Of a stretch of DNA of 60,636 bases, positions 43,210-51,648 are shown piece by piece. The DNA is taken from the NCBI GenBank assembly GCA_937967795.1, contig CALBSK010000017.1, positions 1 to 60,636 of the forward strand, given 5' to 3'. How positions within the stretch are numbered: position 1 is the first letter of the stretch; every line of letters starts with the position of its first letter. The position numbers and the translations under genes are program-made. The stretch is from an uncultured Alphaproteobacteria bacterium (GTDB lineage: Bacteria > Pseudomonadota > Alphaproteobacteria > UBA9655). The notes beneath the pieces were generated by a model that was given only the letters and a program-made list of their open reading frames with translations, ran no database searches and was not told the DNA's origin.

Positions 43210-44850
43210 TTAATCTCCTTCTGAATCTTTGGTTCGCGAGACTCGGCGAATATTATCCCAAGAGAAAGGCTGCCACGAACCCTCGTGATAATGTTTAATT
43301 TCCAAGTCTCCAAGGAGATCTTTAAGTTTCTTAAGATAATCTATTGTATGACTTGCTCCTACGAAAATGAAAGGGGGTTCATTTGGATGCATTTTTAATA
43401 ACTCTGGGGTACGGTTTGCCCAGATTTGATTTCGATGGTGAAGATCAGGATCTTCATAAAGGTAATGACCGGCTTTTCCCTCTATGACTTGTATAGAATC
43501 ACTCGTCTCAAACTCTTTTTTAATAAAATTCTTATTGTTCATTAGCCTAGATAGCTTTATCAAAATTGTGTCGTGGAGGTCGAGTTCTAAAATTGTATCA
43601 GGTTTTCCTTCCTTATTAATCATTGGCAGGCAAAGAGGACTTGATATAAAGGTTGCAAGTTTTTGAAGAGGTTTCAAATAGTTTGTTGAAAGAAAATCGT
43701 CTTTGTAGCCTTCGAAACCATAAAGAGGTTGGCCTTTATCTGTGAAATGTTTATCAAGAGTCTCATCCATTCCGCCCTCATAATTTTTTGTAAAAAGACT
43801 TTTAATGTAAGGATTCTTTTCTAATTTGTGAAGGAAACGGCGAGAGGTAAAGATAAGTGGATTAAGCTCTTGTTCACCATATCGTAAGTCGTAACCAAAA
43901 ACCTCTTTTGACCAATTTTTAGGGTTAGCAATAAGTTTTAGGGCCAGTTCGAAACCCAAAGGGTCATTAAAAATTTGATTTATCAAATCGGGGTTATAAA
44001 TTCCCGTTTTTATAAGTTGTTGGTAGACTTCTTGAGGAAGTTTATTATGGCTTTTATTAAAAGTTAGCTTTAGAAATTTGTTATTATAATATCCCTCGTT
44101 TTGAAACTTTTGGTGAATACTCTGGTAAAATTCGTAAGTTTCTGGATTTAAAAAGAAACAAGGGTTTGTTTTTAAATAATTGTCAATTTCATTTTCAAGA
44201 AGTTTTCCATTTTCTTTATAATACGGTTCTTTTCCAGTAAAACTTTCTTGAATACCATAAGAGCACTTTTCATTAATAATTTTCCAGATATACTCAGGTA
44301 TGGATGTCCCTGATTTATTATGAGTTGTGCCTAAAAGATAAAACTCTCCATTCTGTAATGTTTGAACATGGTATAAGGGAATAAAGGATGACGGAAGAGG
44401 TGCGGAAGGTTGGGGCACCACTTCATCATTTTTATTTTGAGCGCGGAAAGGCTTAATAAAAAAATATTCGTGGGAAAGGTAATACCGCATTTGAAAGGTC
44501 GATAGATCATTGACCTTTTTCAACTGACTGAGGAGTTTCTTTGTGTCATCAGGAAGTACCGAAAGTAAATGAGACGAATGGCTCAATTCATTTGAGGATA
44601 TTTCTTCCGTAGATATATCTTTTGGGGTATAAAGTGGAGTCAATTCATTCCACCTCCTTTCGATACCCTCCTCCGACAAAAACTTCCTTAATTTTTTTAA
44701 GGAAAGGTGAAAAGAAGGCACAGAGAGGTTGATGGGCAAAAAACTTTTAAGATCTTCTTTCTGTTCTTCCATAGCTCTCAATGACGCAGTGTGTCCCATG
44801 AGAACGGAAAACACACTTATTCCAAACATTAAACCTATATTACTTTTCAT
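43210..44850 (-). CDS. Secreted TraB/GumN (Tiki-like) family protein
   Basis: 546 residues. Signal peptide 1-26 (ISVFSVLMGHTASLRA) followed by MEEQK. Two motifs of the TraB/PrgY/GumN/Tiki superfamily frame the protein: GEFYLLGTTH (GxxH, His177) and near the C-terminus NRTPELLKMHPNEPPFIFVGASHTIDYLKKL, matching N-R-x-W...F-V-x-V-G-A-x-H-L. Animal Tiki members are metalloproteases that cut Wnt. The ~300-residue middle part is larger than usual in GumN. Secreted, it may act on host proteins; that is inference. Confidence 0.75.
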   Translation of the reverse strand: MKSNIGLMFGISVFSVLMGHTASLRAMEEQKEDLKSFLPINLSVPSFHLSLKKLRKFLSEEGIERRWNELTPLYTPKDISTEEISSNELSHSSHLLSVLPDDTKKLLSQLKKVNDLSTFQMRYYLSHEYFFIKPFRAQNKNDEVVPQPSAPLPSSFIPLYHVQTLQNGEFYLLGTTHNKSGTSIPEYIWKIINEKCSYGIQESFTGKEPYYKENGKLLENEIDNYLKTNPCFFLNPETYEFYQSIHQKFQNEGYYNNKFLKLTFNKSHNKLPQEVYQQLIKTGIYNPDLINQIFNDPLGFELALKLIANPKNWSKEVFGYDLRYGEQELNPLIFTSRRFLHKLEKNPYIKSLFTKNYEGGMDETLDKHFTDKGQPLYGFEGYKDDFLSTNYLKPLQKLATFISSPLCLPMINKEGKPDTILELDLHDTILIKLSRLMNNKNFIKKEFETSDSIQVIEGKAGHYLYEDPDLHHRNQIWANRTPELLKMHPNEPPFIFVGASHTIDYLKKLKDLLGDLEIKHYHEGSWQPFSWDNIRRVSRTKDSEGD

Positions 44851-44898
44851 TGAGAGAAATCCTTGTAATTAAATCTTAAAAAATAACATCAGTAAGGA

Positions 44899-44927
44899 AA
44901 TATACAAAAATATATCAATTTGTTCAA
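44899..44927 (-). promoter_or_regulatory. Putative promoter of the TraB-like gene
   Basis: Minus strand TTGAAC (44927-44922), 17-base spacer, TATATT (44904-44899), giving a leader of about 45 bases before the ATG at 44850. Confidence 0.5.
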
Positions 44928-44938
44928 TAAAATAAAAA

Positions 44939-46474
44939 CTAAGAAATTTGGGTAATTTTTGCATTGTAAAGCTTAGAAAGGCCTTTGACAGCTCCGATCC
45001 ATGTAAGACTGATGCCTGTAATAATGACGAAAAGGTAAGGGGCGATGGCGAGTTGACCGCCGGTTGTGAAGGTCAACAAGATAAACTGAATAAGTCCGCC
45101 TCCTGATTTACCGAGGCGGCTTCCAATGATATCAACGGCAGCTTTACCCTTTACTTTAAGCTCTTGATCAAGAGGAATATAAGCCATTTCTTTGGTGGGA
45201 TCAAAAAGGGAATATTTTGTGCCTTTGCTAAGAATATTTTGAAGAGCTCCAATCATGACAGCCATCGAGATCGACGTCATCCCTACCAAACCTACTACTT
45301 CATTTAGATTTTCTTGGAAAATGACGAAAGAAAAGAAACAAGCGCTCGTCAGGAGGATCATAAAAGGTGTGATGATGGCTCCTGTGAACCATCCGAATCG
45401 ATTAACAATGCCTTTAGCAGCTAAAATAAAAAGTATTGTTGTAATGCCTGTCCAATAAGAAAAACGCCCCATAAAAGCAAAGTAATCGTTGGAGTGAGGA
45501 AAGTAAGCTTTGAGTTGGCTTTTCCATGTGACATCAATAAGATTACTCACAATCCCATAACTCATGAGGAGGATAGCGATAAAACCTAAATATTTCGAAG
45601 ATAAAATATAGGCGAGGCTTTCTCTGAGAGAAAGGCTGGGTTTGTCTTCTTTCTTTTTGTTCCCCACGTTGTTGGCTGCATCATAATAAAAAGGATCAGT
45701 TAATACGTAGCGGTTCATCCAATCATAGATAAAAATAATACCTATTCCAGCAACAACAACCGATGACATCATGTAGGAAATGCTCATTTCCCATGCAGCG
45801 CCTTCAGACAGCGAGTTTCTGTGGAGATGAGAAAGATATTCGCCGAAGGATCCTGCGATTATAAGGGCGAGATTGCCTAGGAAACCAAAAAAGGAATAAA
45901 AACGCTTGGCTTCTTGGGTTCGGGTAATTTCATTGGCCAACTGCCAGAACAGCAAGGAAAAGGCAATGGCTCCCCAAAGTTCGGAGAGAATATAAAAAAT
46001 GGCAAAGGACCAGCTTCCATAAAGAGAAATCATCCATTTAATATTAGGGTAGGCGTTTTGTAAGGCTAAAACCGATTCAAGAGTAGGGTGAAGAAATTCT
46101 CGGTGGGGATAAATTATAAACGCAAAAGCTGCAAAAAAAGCTAAGAAAGGAATAAGACACGTATAAAAAAGACAGGCTCGATTTAAGAGGTTGCTTAACT
46201 TTGCATAAATAAAAAAGAAGAGAACTGCTGAGATCATAGTCCATGGTTTTAAAAAAGGAATCACTTCAGCTCCACAGGCAGGAGCGGTAATAAGAAGAGC
46301 ATCTTTTGTATTGCGGAGAAGCGTATAATTGAAAAGCATAAGGAACATCATTGCCCCCAGGGGGAGAAATTTTTTGAGTTCACTATTTTGAATGGGCCAA
46401 AGGGCTGCTCGGATTTTTGAAAAAGGCGGTTCTTCAAAAGAAGGTTTTTGAGACTGCGTCATTTTACTAACCAT
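44939..46474 (-). CDS. tlc: NTT-family ATP/ADP translocase
   Basis: 511 residues from ATG 46474; a longer frame would start inside tRNA-Pro. About 12 transmembrane helices. The N-terminal block KKFLPLGAMMFLMLFNYTLLRNTKDALLITAPACGAEVIPFLKPW is diagnostic of the nucleotide transporters of Rickettsia, Chlamydiae and plastids, which exchange bacterial ADP for host ATP or take up other nucleotides. The protein implies life inside a host cell. Which nucleotide is carried cannot be told from sequence; only one copy is in this window, and relatives often carry several. Confidence 0.95.
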   Translation of the reverse strand: MVSKMTQSQKPSFEEPPFSKIRAALWPIQNSELKKFLPLGAMMFLMLFNYTLLRNTKDALLITAPACGAEVIPFLKPWTMISAVLFFFIYAKLSNLLNRACLFYTCLIPFLAFFAAFAFIIYPHREFLHPTLESVLALQNAYPNIKWMISLYGSWSFAIFYILSELWGAIAFSLLFWQLANEITRTQEAKRFYSFFGFLGNLALIIAGSFGEYLSHLHRNSLSEGAAWEMSISYMMSSVVVAGIGIIFIYDWMNRYVLTDPFYYDAANNVGNKKKEDKPSLSLRESLAYILSSKYLGFIAILLMSYGIVSNLIDVTWKSQLKAYFPHSNDYFAFMGRFSYWTGITTILFILAAKGIVNRFGWFTGAIITPFMILLTSACFFSFVIFQENLNEVVGLVGMTSISMAVMIGALQNILSKGTKYSLFDPTKEMAYIPLDQELKVKGKAAVDIIGSRLGKSGGGLIQFILLTFTTGGQLAIAPYLFVIITGISLTWIGAVKGLSKLYNAKITQIS

Positions 46475-46477
46475 TGC

Positions 46478-46554
46478 TGGTCGGGGTGAGAGGATTTGAA
46501 CCCCCGACATCCTGGACCCAAACCAGGCGCGCTACCAGGCTGCGCTACACCCCG
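46478..46554 (-). tRNA. tRNA-Pro (anticodon TGG)
   Basis: 77 bases including encoded CCA. Acceptor arms CGGGGTG/CACCCCG pair perfectly, D arm GCGC...GCGC, anticodon stem CCTGG/CCAGG around loop TTTGGGT with anticodon TGG, and T arm GGGGG-TTCAAAT-CCTCT with one G-T pair. Sits just before the translocase gene, whose start codon is 4 bases after the CCA. Confidence 0.96.
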
Positions 46555-46747
46555 ACTTCCTTTGATATACCCTACCTTCTTTCGAGGAGCAAGAGTTTTG
46601 AGTGTATGAGTTATTTATATGAGGAAGGAAGGCCTTAATAACCCAAAATTTTTGAGAGAGAGGGCCTTTTTGCAGCATTTTCAAGAAAGTATGAAAATTA
46701 ACACTGAATTTACAGATGCTCTGTTGCCACTTGTTGATGGAATAACT

Positions 46748-47185
46748 TTAGCGATCAAGCGTTAAAATACAAGCATTTGAGATACGTTGTTTTTTCACAA
46801 TACCACCTTTTATTTCCAGAACCTGTGCTGTTCCTTCGATAGGACCAATTGTATTTAAAGAATGAGGAGTTGTATTTTCATGAATAGCTAAAATCTTCCC
46901 GTTCTTTTCACAAAAAATCATGTCTAAGGAAAGAGGGGTATTTTTCATCCACATTGTTGCTGCTTTAGGCTTTGGAAAAAGAAAAAGCATTCCTTCATCT
47001 TCTCCTAAATGAGTGCGAAGCATTAAGCCTTTCGCGAGGTCTTCCGGGCTTTGGGCGAGTTCGACCTTAAAGAGGATTGTCTTATGAGGACAGGTCAATT
47101 TTACGGTATCAGCGGAAAGGAGAGGTGAAATAAATGAAGATAAAAAAAGAAGGCCATATTTTATGTGTGCTCGTTTTCTATACAT
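46748..47185 (-). CDS. DUF192 exported protein
   Basis: 145 residues. Signal peptide to about residue 25 (KYGLLFLSSFISPLLSA). DUF192 core: VELAQSPEDLAKGLMLRTHLGEDEGMLFLFP, MWMKNTPLSLDMIFCEKNGKI and IGPIEGTAQVLEIKGGIV. Widespread small periplasmic barrel of unclear role. Overlaps the end of rsmA by 8 bases, so co-transcribed with surA-rsmA. Confidence 0.9.
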   Translation of the reverse strand: MYRKRAHIKYGLLFLSSFISPLLSADTVKLTCPHKTILFKVELAQSPEDLAKGLMLRTHLGEDEGMLFLFPKPKAATMWMKNTPLSLDMIFCEKNGKILAIHENTTPHSLNTIGPIEGTAQVLEIKGGIVKKQRISNACILTLDR

Positions 47186-48005
47186 TCTCAGTCCTCATTT
47201 CTTCTTTCTCCCACAAGGAAGCCATGTCACAAAATTCCTTGACGGAAAGGTCTTCCGCTCGATGCTCAGGATTGACATGCGCCTCTATCAAAAATTCTTG
47301 AGGGGAGGAAATAAACCCTTTTAAACTCGAACGTAACATTTTTCGCCTCTTAGAAAAAGCAGCTTTTGTTATCTTTTCGAGAGCTTTCCAAGAAACAGCT
47401 TCGCGGGGAACACGAGGAGTGAGGTGAATGAGGGTAGAGGTAACCTTGGGAGGGGGAAGAAAGGCTCCAGGGGGGAGGTCAAATCGTTTTTTTACATTAG
47501 CTTTCCATTGGCACATGATGGAAAGACGTCCGTAGTCAGATGTATGAGGAACGGCTGTGAGGCGCGCAGCAACCTCTTTTTGGAACATGAGAGTTAAGCT
47601 TTCAAAATCATCAATATTTTCGAGCCATTTTAAGAGGAGAGGAACAGAAATATTATAAGGTAAATTAGCAATGATTTTTCGAGGGGGGCTTCCAAAAGTA
47701 TGAAGAGGAAGACCCAAAGCATCCGCATTTAAGAGGGCAAACTCTCCTTTAAAATAAGTTTTTAAAGGCTCTAAGTAAGGAAGGCATAAAGTATCTTGTT
47801 CAATGAGAATAAGTTCCTTACATGCATGCTTTATAATTTCTCGCGTGAGTCCCCCGGGTCCGGGGCCAACCTCAATAACAGTATGGTCTTCAAGGGTTCC
47901 CGCTTCCTCCACTATTCGTTTTAAAATGTGGGGATCCGTAAGAAAATTTTGACCCAAGCTTTTCTTTGCTCTTAAAGAGCGGATGACCTCTTTTAAAGAG
48001 TGCAT
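47178..48005 (-). CDS. rsmA: 16S rRNA dimethyladenosine transferase
   Basis: 275 residues. KKSLGQNFLTDPHILKRI start motif, SAM site VIEVGPGPGGLTREI, acidic LIEQD, catalytic NLPYNIS and the C-terminal FSKRRKMLRSSLKGF. Methylates A1518/A1519 in the 3' end of 16S rRNA (KsgA). The ATG directly abuts the surA stop. Confidence 0.97.
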   Translation of the reverse strand: MHSLKEVIRSLRAKKSLGQNFLTDPHILKRIVEEAGTLEDHTVIEVGPGPGGLTREIIKHACKELILIEQDTLCLPYLEPLKTYFKGEFALLNADALGLPLHTFGSPPRKIIANLPYNISVPLLLKWLENIDDFESLTLMFQKEVAARLTAVPHTSDYGRLSIMCQWKANVKKRFDLPPGAFLPPPKVTSTLIHLTPRVPREAVSWKALEKITKAAFSKRRKMLRSSLKGFISSPQEFLIEAHVNPEHRAEDLSVKEFCDMASLWEKEEMRTENV

Positions 48006-49310
48006 TTACATTCGTAGATCAATAAACGCATGACGCCTTAAATCCCGTAGTTCTCGTCTTGCAAGAAGGGCATGTTTGCGAGCCGCGATAATAGCTTGAG
48101 CTTCTTCTCTTGTAAGCTCTTCTATTTTTTGAGATTTTTTGTCACACAGCATCACTAGGAGGGCGCCGTCTTGAGTGAGCAAAGGTTCACTCCCTTGAGT
48201 TACGGCCAATGAATTAATAATCTTTTGAAGAGGTTCAGGAAAACGAGAGAGAGGCTCGTTTTGAGATAAATGAAAGGTGGCTGAAGAGAATTTTTCTTTA
48301 GCCACTTTTGTAAGATCAGCGCAATTTTTGGCTGAATGAGAAATTTCTTCTGCTTTATTCATGATTTCTCGCGCTTTTTCTTCTGAAACGTTTGGAGGGA
48401 AGGGAAGCAGCACCTGTTGCAGAGTTACCAGGGTATTTCCTTCAGTGGTCGGTAATTTTTGCTCTATAAAGGCAATGATGACATATCCTTGTGAGGTTCG
48501 GATAGGAACTGAAAGTTGACCAGGATGAAGGTGAGAAAGAGCCTCCTTGATTTCCGGGTATAATTGATCTTCGCTAAGCCATCCCATATCTCCTCCCTGA
48601 GCCGATGTGGCAGATTGAGAAAATTGTTGAGCAAGGGCTGAAAAATGAGCCCCTTTTTCTAATTCTTCAATTAATTTATTAAGGGTTTGTTTTACATTTT
48701 CTTCTTGTTCAGGGTGATCGAAAGGAAGAACGATCTCGGCTAAATGATACTGAGATTTTGTTTCTTTCTCCTTTTGAAGCTTAATTTCTTGATCAATTTC
48801 CCAATCTGCAATTTGGAGAGAGGGTAAAGTATCTTGATTATATTTTTTTCTCACTTGCTCTTCTAACGTTTTGAGGGGGTATTTCTCTCGTATGAAAATG
48901 AGCCAAATGAGTTGGGCTTTTATTTGATCTTCAAATGTTTTGAAGGGGATATTATTGTCTTCCATTAGTTTTTTTATGGTGCCTGGTTGCATCCCATTAT
49001 TTTCCTCAATATCAGTGATAGCTGCATTAATTTGCTCACTAGGAATCTCAATACCATAAAGTTTTCCTACCCCGAGCTGCAATTGTTCATCAATCATAAC
49101 GTGCAGCATTTGAGATCTCATGCGCTCAAAATTTTCAGGAGTTGGTTCTAAGCCCGAACTTATCGTTGCAAAACGTAATCGGTTCCTTAAATCCGTTTTG
49201 GTGATAATACTATTATTAACAACAGCGGCAATACGGCTCGAGGAAGAAGAATCTGCTTTGAGGAATTGTCCATAAATTAAAAGACTGAATAAAATTAACA
49301 ACCAGCGCAT
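48006..49310 (-). CDS. surA: Periplasmic chaperone / peptidyl-prolyl isomerase SurA
   Basis: 434 residues. Signal peptide 1-19. SurA N-terminal domain (IAAVVNNSIITKTDLRNRLRF...QMLHVMIDEQLQLG), one clear parvulin domain (YHLAEIVLPF...FSQSATSAQGGDMGWL...LSVPIRTSQGYVIIAF), and a second degraded one (LQQVLLPFPP...). Escorts outer-membrane proteins to BAM. Divergent from lptF across 140 bases, in contrast to the common colinear lptD-surA order. Confidence 0.93.
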   Translation of the reverse strand: MRWLLILFSLLIYGQFLKADSSSSSRIAAVVNNSIITKTDLRNRLRFATISSGLEPTPENFERMRSQMLHVMIDEQLQLGVGKLYGIEIPSEQINAAITDIEENNGMQPGTIKKLMEDNNIPFKTFEDQIKAQLIWLIFIREKYPLKTLEEQVRKKYNQDTLPSLQIADWEIDQEIKLQKEKETKSQYHLAEIVLPFDHPEQEENVKQTLNKLIEELEKGAHFSALAQQFSQSATSAQGGDMGWLSEDQLYPEIKEALSHLHPGQLSVPIRTSQGYVIIAFIEQKLPTTEGNTLVTLQQVLLPFPPNVSEEKAREIMNKAEEISHSAKNCADLTKVAKEKFSSATFHLSQNEPLSRFPEPLQKIINSLAVTQGSEPLLTQDGALLVMLCDKKSQKIEELTREEAQAIIAARKHALLARRELRDLRRHAFIDLRM

Positions 49311-49450
49311 ATTTCATTTTCCTCATGGAATTTTTTAAAGTGGGGGTAATATAATCTTTCTTGGTGTTTTAGGGAATATCATCTTTGCATCTTGAATTTT
49401 TTTTTAAAGTGAAGGATTGTCAGCTGATTCATATTTAATCTAAGAGTGTT

Positions 49451-50554
49451 ATGAAACAACTTTCTCGATATATATTCTTCCAGCTTTTCTTTGTGGTAGG
49501 GGCGGCTACCCTATTGCTTACCTCGATAGTATGGTTTGCTCAATCGTTGCGCTATATCGAATTTATTGCCAATAAGGGAGTTTCCTTTTTTTTATTCTTT
49601 GAAATGATTTTTTATTTGTTGCCTAATCTTGTGATAATTGTTGCACCTATTGCCGTTCTTGTGGGGGTCCTCTTTATTTATAATAAGCTTATTGCAGACC
49701 ATGAGTTGGTTGTTATGCGAGCTTCTGGTGTGGGAAATTGGGAATTAGCAAAACCAGCTATTCTCATTAGTCTTATATATACATTTATTATTTTCTTATT
49801 TACGTCTTATTTTCTTCCTCTTTCGTCCAAAAAATATCGTGACATCAGCGTAGCATTACGAGAAAAATCTCTCACGAGCCTTCTTCAAGTGGGTCAGTTT
49901 AATACTTCAGGTAAATTTACGGTATATGCGCGTACGCAGGACCTTGAAGGAAATTTTTTAGGTATTTTAATTTATGATGGTAGACAAAAGGAAAGCCCCG
50001 TTCTCATTATGGCGGAAAAAGGAGTTATATTTAATAAAGAAGAGGGGGGGTATATTCGTCTTCTGAACGGAAATCGTCAGGAGAAAGATTTAAATACGGG
50101 AAAACCTTCTATTTTATACTTTGATCGATATACGATTGAGGCTCAAGAAAAATTCACAAATGGGAAGAAGGAGGGGCGTATTTTAAGGCCCTATGAGCGG
50201 TATATAGGAGATTTATTGTATCCAAAGAAAACCTTACCTACTTCAACACAGTTGGAATTCATATCGGCAGCCCATCAGCGGTTAATTTCTCCCCTATTTG
50301 CTTTAGCTTTTGGACTTTTGGGTACTTGTGTTCTGATCTTAGGACATTTTAACCGAAGAGGAAGGGGGGGAAGAATTTTGCTTGCTTGTCTTCTTGCTAG
50401 TTTTGTTGAGGTGGGAACTATGGTTTTTTTACACACGTTGAAATACGCAACCTTTATGATTTTTCTATCATACAGCCTTGTCATTATAATGATTGGTACT
50501 TGTATTTTTCTTCTTACACAGGGGTTTCATCTGCCGTTGAGAAGAAAATTATGA
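49451..50554 (+). CDS. lptF: LPS export ABC transporter permease LptF
   Basis: 367 residues. Six transmembrane helices around a periplasmic jellyroll, with the YjgP/YjgQ features LSRYIFFQLFFVVGAATLLLTSIVWFAQSLRYIEFI and HELVVMRASGVGNWELAKPAI. With LptG and LptB2 it pulls LPS from the inner membrane. Its stop overlaps the lptG start as ATGA. Confidence 0.94.
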   Translation: MKQLSRYIFFQLFFVVGAATLLLTSIVWFAQSLRYIEFIANKGVSFFLFFEMIFYLLPNLVIIVAPIAVLVGVLFIYNKLIADHELVVMRASGVGNWELAKPAILISLIYTFIIFLFTSYFLPLSSKKYRDISVALREKSLTSLLQVGQFNTSGKFTVYARTQDLEGNFLGILIYDGRQKESPVLIMAEKGVIFNKEEGGYIRLLNGNRQEKDLNTGKPSILYFDRYTIEAQEKFTNGKKEGRILRPYERYIGDLLYPKKTLPTSTQLEFISAAHQRLISPLFALAFGLLGTCVLILGHFNRRGRGGRILLACLLASFVEVGTMVFLHTLKYATFMIFLSYSLVIIMIGTCIFLLTQGFHLPLRRKL

Positions 50555-51642
50555 AGTTTTTTAGTCTCCTCTCTCGATATGTGAGCCGGTTGTTTTTGAT
50601 GAGCTTTGGGGTTACATCATTGTGCTTGCTAACGATAATAATTTTATTTGATTTTGCCGAACTTCAAAGACGTGTGGGTTCAAAAGAAATCACGTTTCTT
50701 ATGAAATTAAACATGGTTTTTCTTCGAGCGCCGTATTTTCTGGAGCAAGTTCTCCCGTTTCTCGTTTTTTTAGCAGCCATGTTTGTTTTTTGGCGTATGA
50801 ATCGAAGTCAGGAGCTCGTGATTTTTCGTGCAAGTGGTATTTCTCTTTGGCGTCTTATAATACCCATAAGCTTAACAGCTCTCCTTATTGGGTTTATTGA
50901 TTTAACAGCTTTTAATCCTCTCTCAAGTGTAATGTATATGCGGTGTGAGAAACTCGAAAAACGTTACTTTTCAAAGTCTAAAGATGACATAAAAGTGGCT
51001 TCGACGGGATTATGGCTTAGCGAAAAGCGAGGAGAGAATCAAGCCATTTATCGAGCAGATAAAATTAATTTGAAAAAACTTGAACTTCAAAATCTTAATA
51101 TTATTATAATGTCGAAACAAAATAATTTTATTGAACGAATTGATGCAAAATTTGCTCAAATTCAAGGAACTCGTTTAGAACTGAAAGAGGGATGGGATTT
51201 GCATGTTGGAAAGCCTGCCCAAGCATTTTCTCAAAAAACGATCGAAACCACTTTAGATCAGAAAAAAATTGAGAATATGAATATAGATCGAGGGATTTTT
51301 TCCTTTTGGAGCTTACCTTCTTATATCACTCTTTTAGAGACTTCAGGACTTAATAGTCTTAAGTATCAAATATATTGGCATTCTCTCCTTGCAAGTGCTT
51401 TTTGGCTTGGCTCAATGGTTTTGCTTGCCGCAGGTTTTTCGTGTCGTCCTATTCCTCAAGGAAGAACAGTTTTAATGCTTTTGATAGGTCTTCTCGTCGG
51501 ATTTTTTCTTTATTTTTTCAAAAACATGACTTTCGCTTTGGGGACCTCGGGAAGCTTGCCCCCTCTCATTGCTTCATGGCTTCCATCCATTGTTACCACT
51601 ATGGTAGGAGCCGTCATAGTGTTTAACCAAGAAGACGGTTAG
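50551..51642 (+). CDS. lptG: LPS export ABC transporter permease LptG
   Basis: 363 residues from ATG 50551, which overlaps the lptF stop; an upstream ATG at 50500 lies well inside lptF and is less likely. Same architecture as LptF: FFSLLSRYVSRLFLMSFG, SQELVIFRASGISLWRLIIPI, a periplasmic domain and three C-terminal helices. Followed 6 bases later by lptD. Confidence 0.93.
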   Translation: MKFFSLLSRYVSRLFLMSFGVTSLCLLTIIILFDFAELQRRVGSKEITFLMKLNMVFLRAPYFLEQVLPFLVFLAAMFVFWRMNRSQELVIFRASGISLWRLIIPISLTALLIGFIDLTAFNPLSSVMYMRCEKLEKRYFSKSKDDIKVASTGLWLSEKRGENQAIYRADKINLKKLELQNLNIIIMSKQNNFIERIDAKFAQIQGTRLELKEGWDLHVGKPAQAFSQKTIETTLDQKKIENMNIDRGIFSFWSLPSYITLLETSGLNSLKYQIYWHSLLASAFWLGSMVLLAAGFSCRPIPQGRTVLMLLIGLLVGFFLYFFKNMTFALGTSGSLPPLIASWLPSIVTTMVGAVIVFNQEDG

Positions 51643-51648
51643 GGTAAA

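Noticed and set aside
46475..46510. Longer start of the ATP/ADP translocase (MSGVQILSPRPA)
   Set aside because: Those codons lie inside tRNA-Pro; the homologous block begins well after ATG 46474.
46620..46675. AAGGCC...GGCCTTTTT as a terminator after the surA-rsmA-DUF192 unit
   Set aside because: Only six pairs with a loop of about 28 bases; too weak to annotate.
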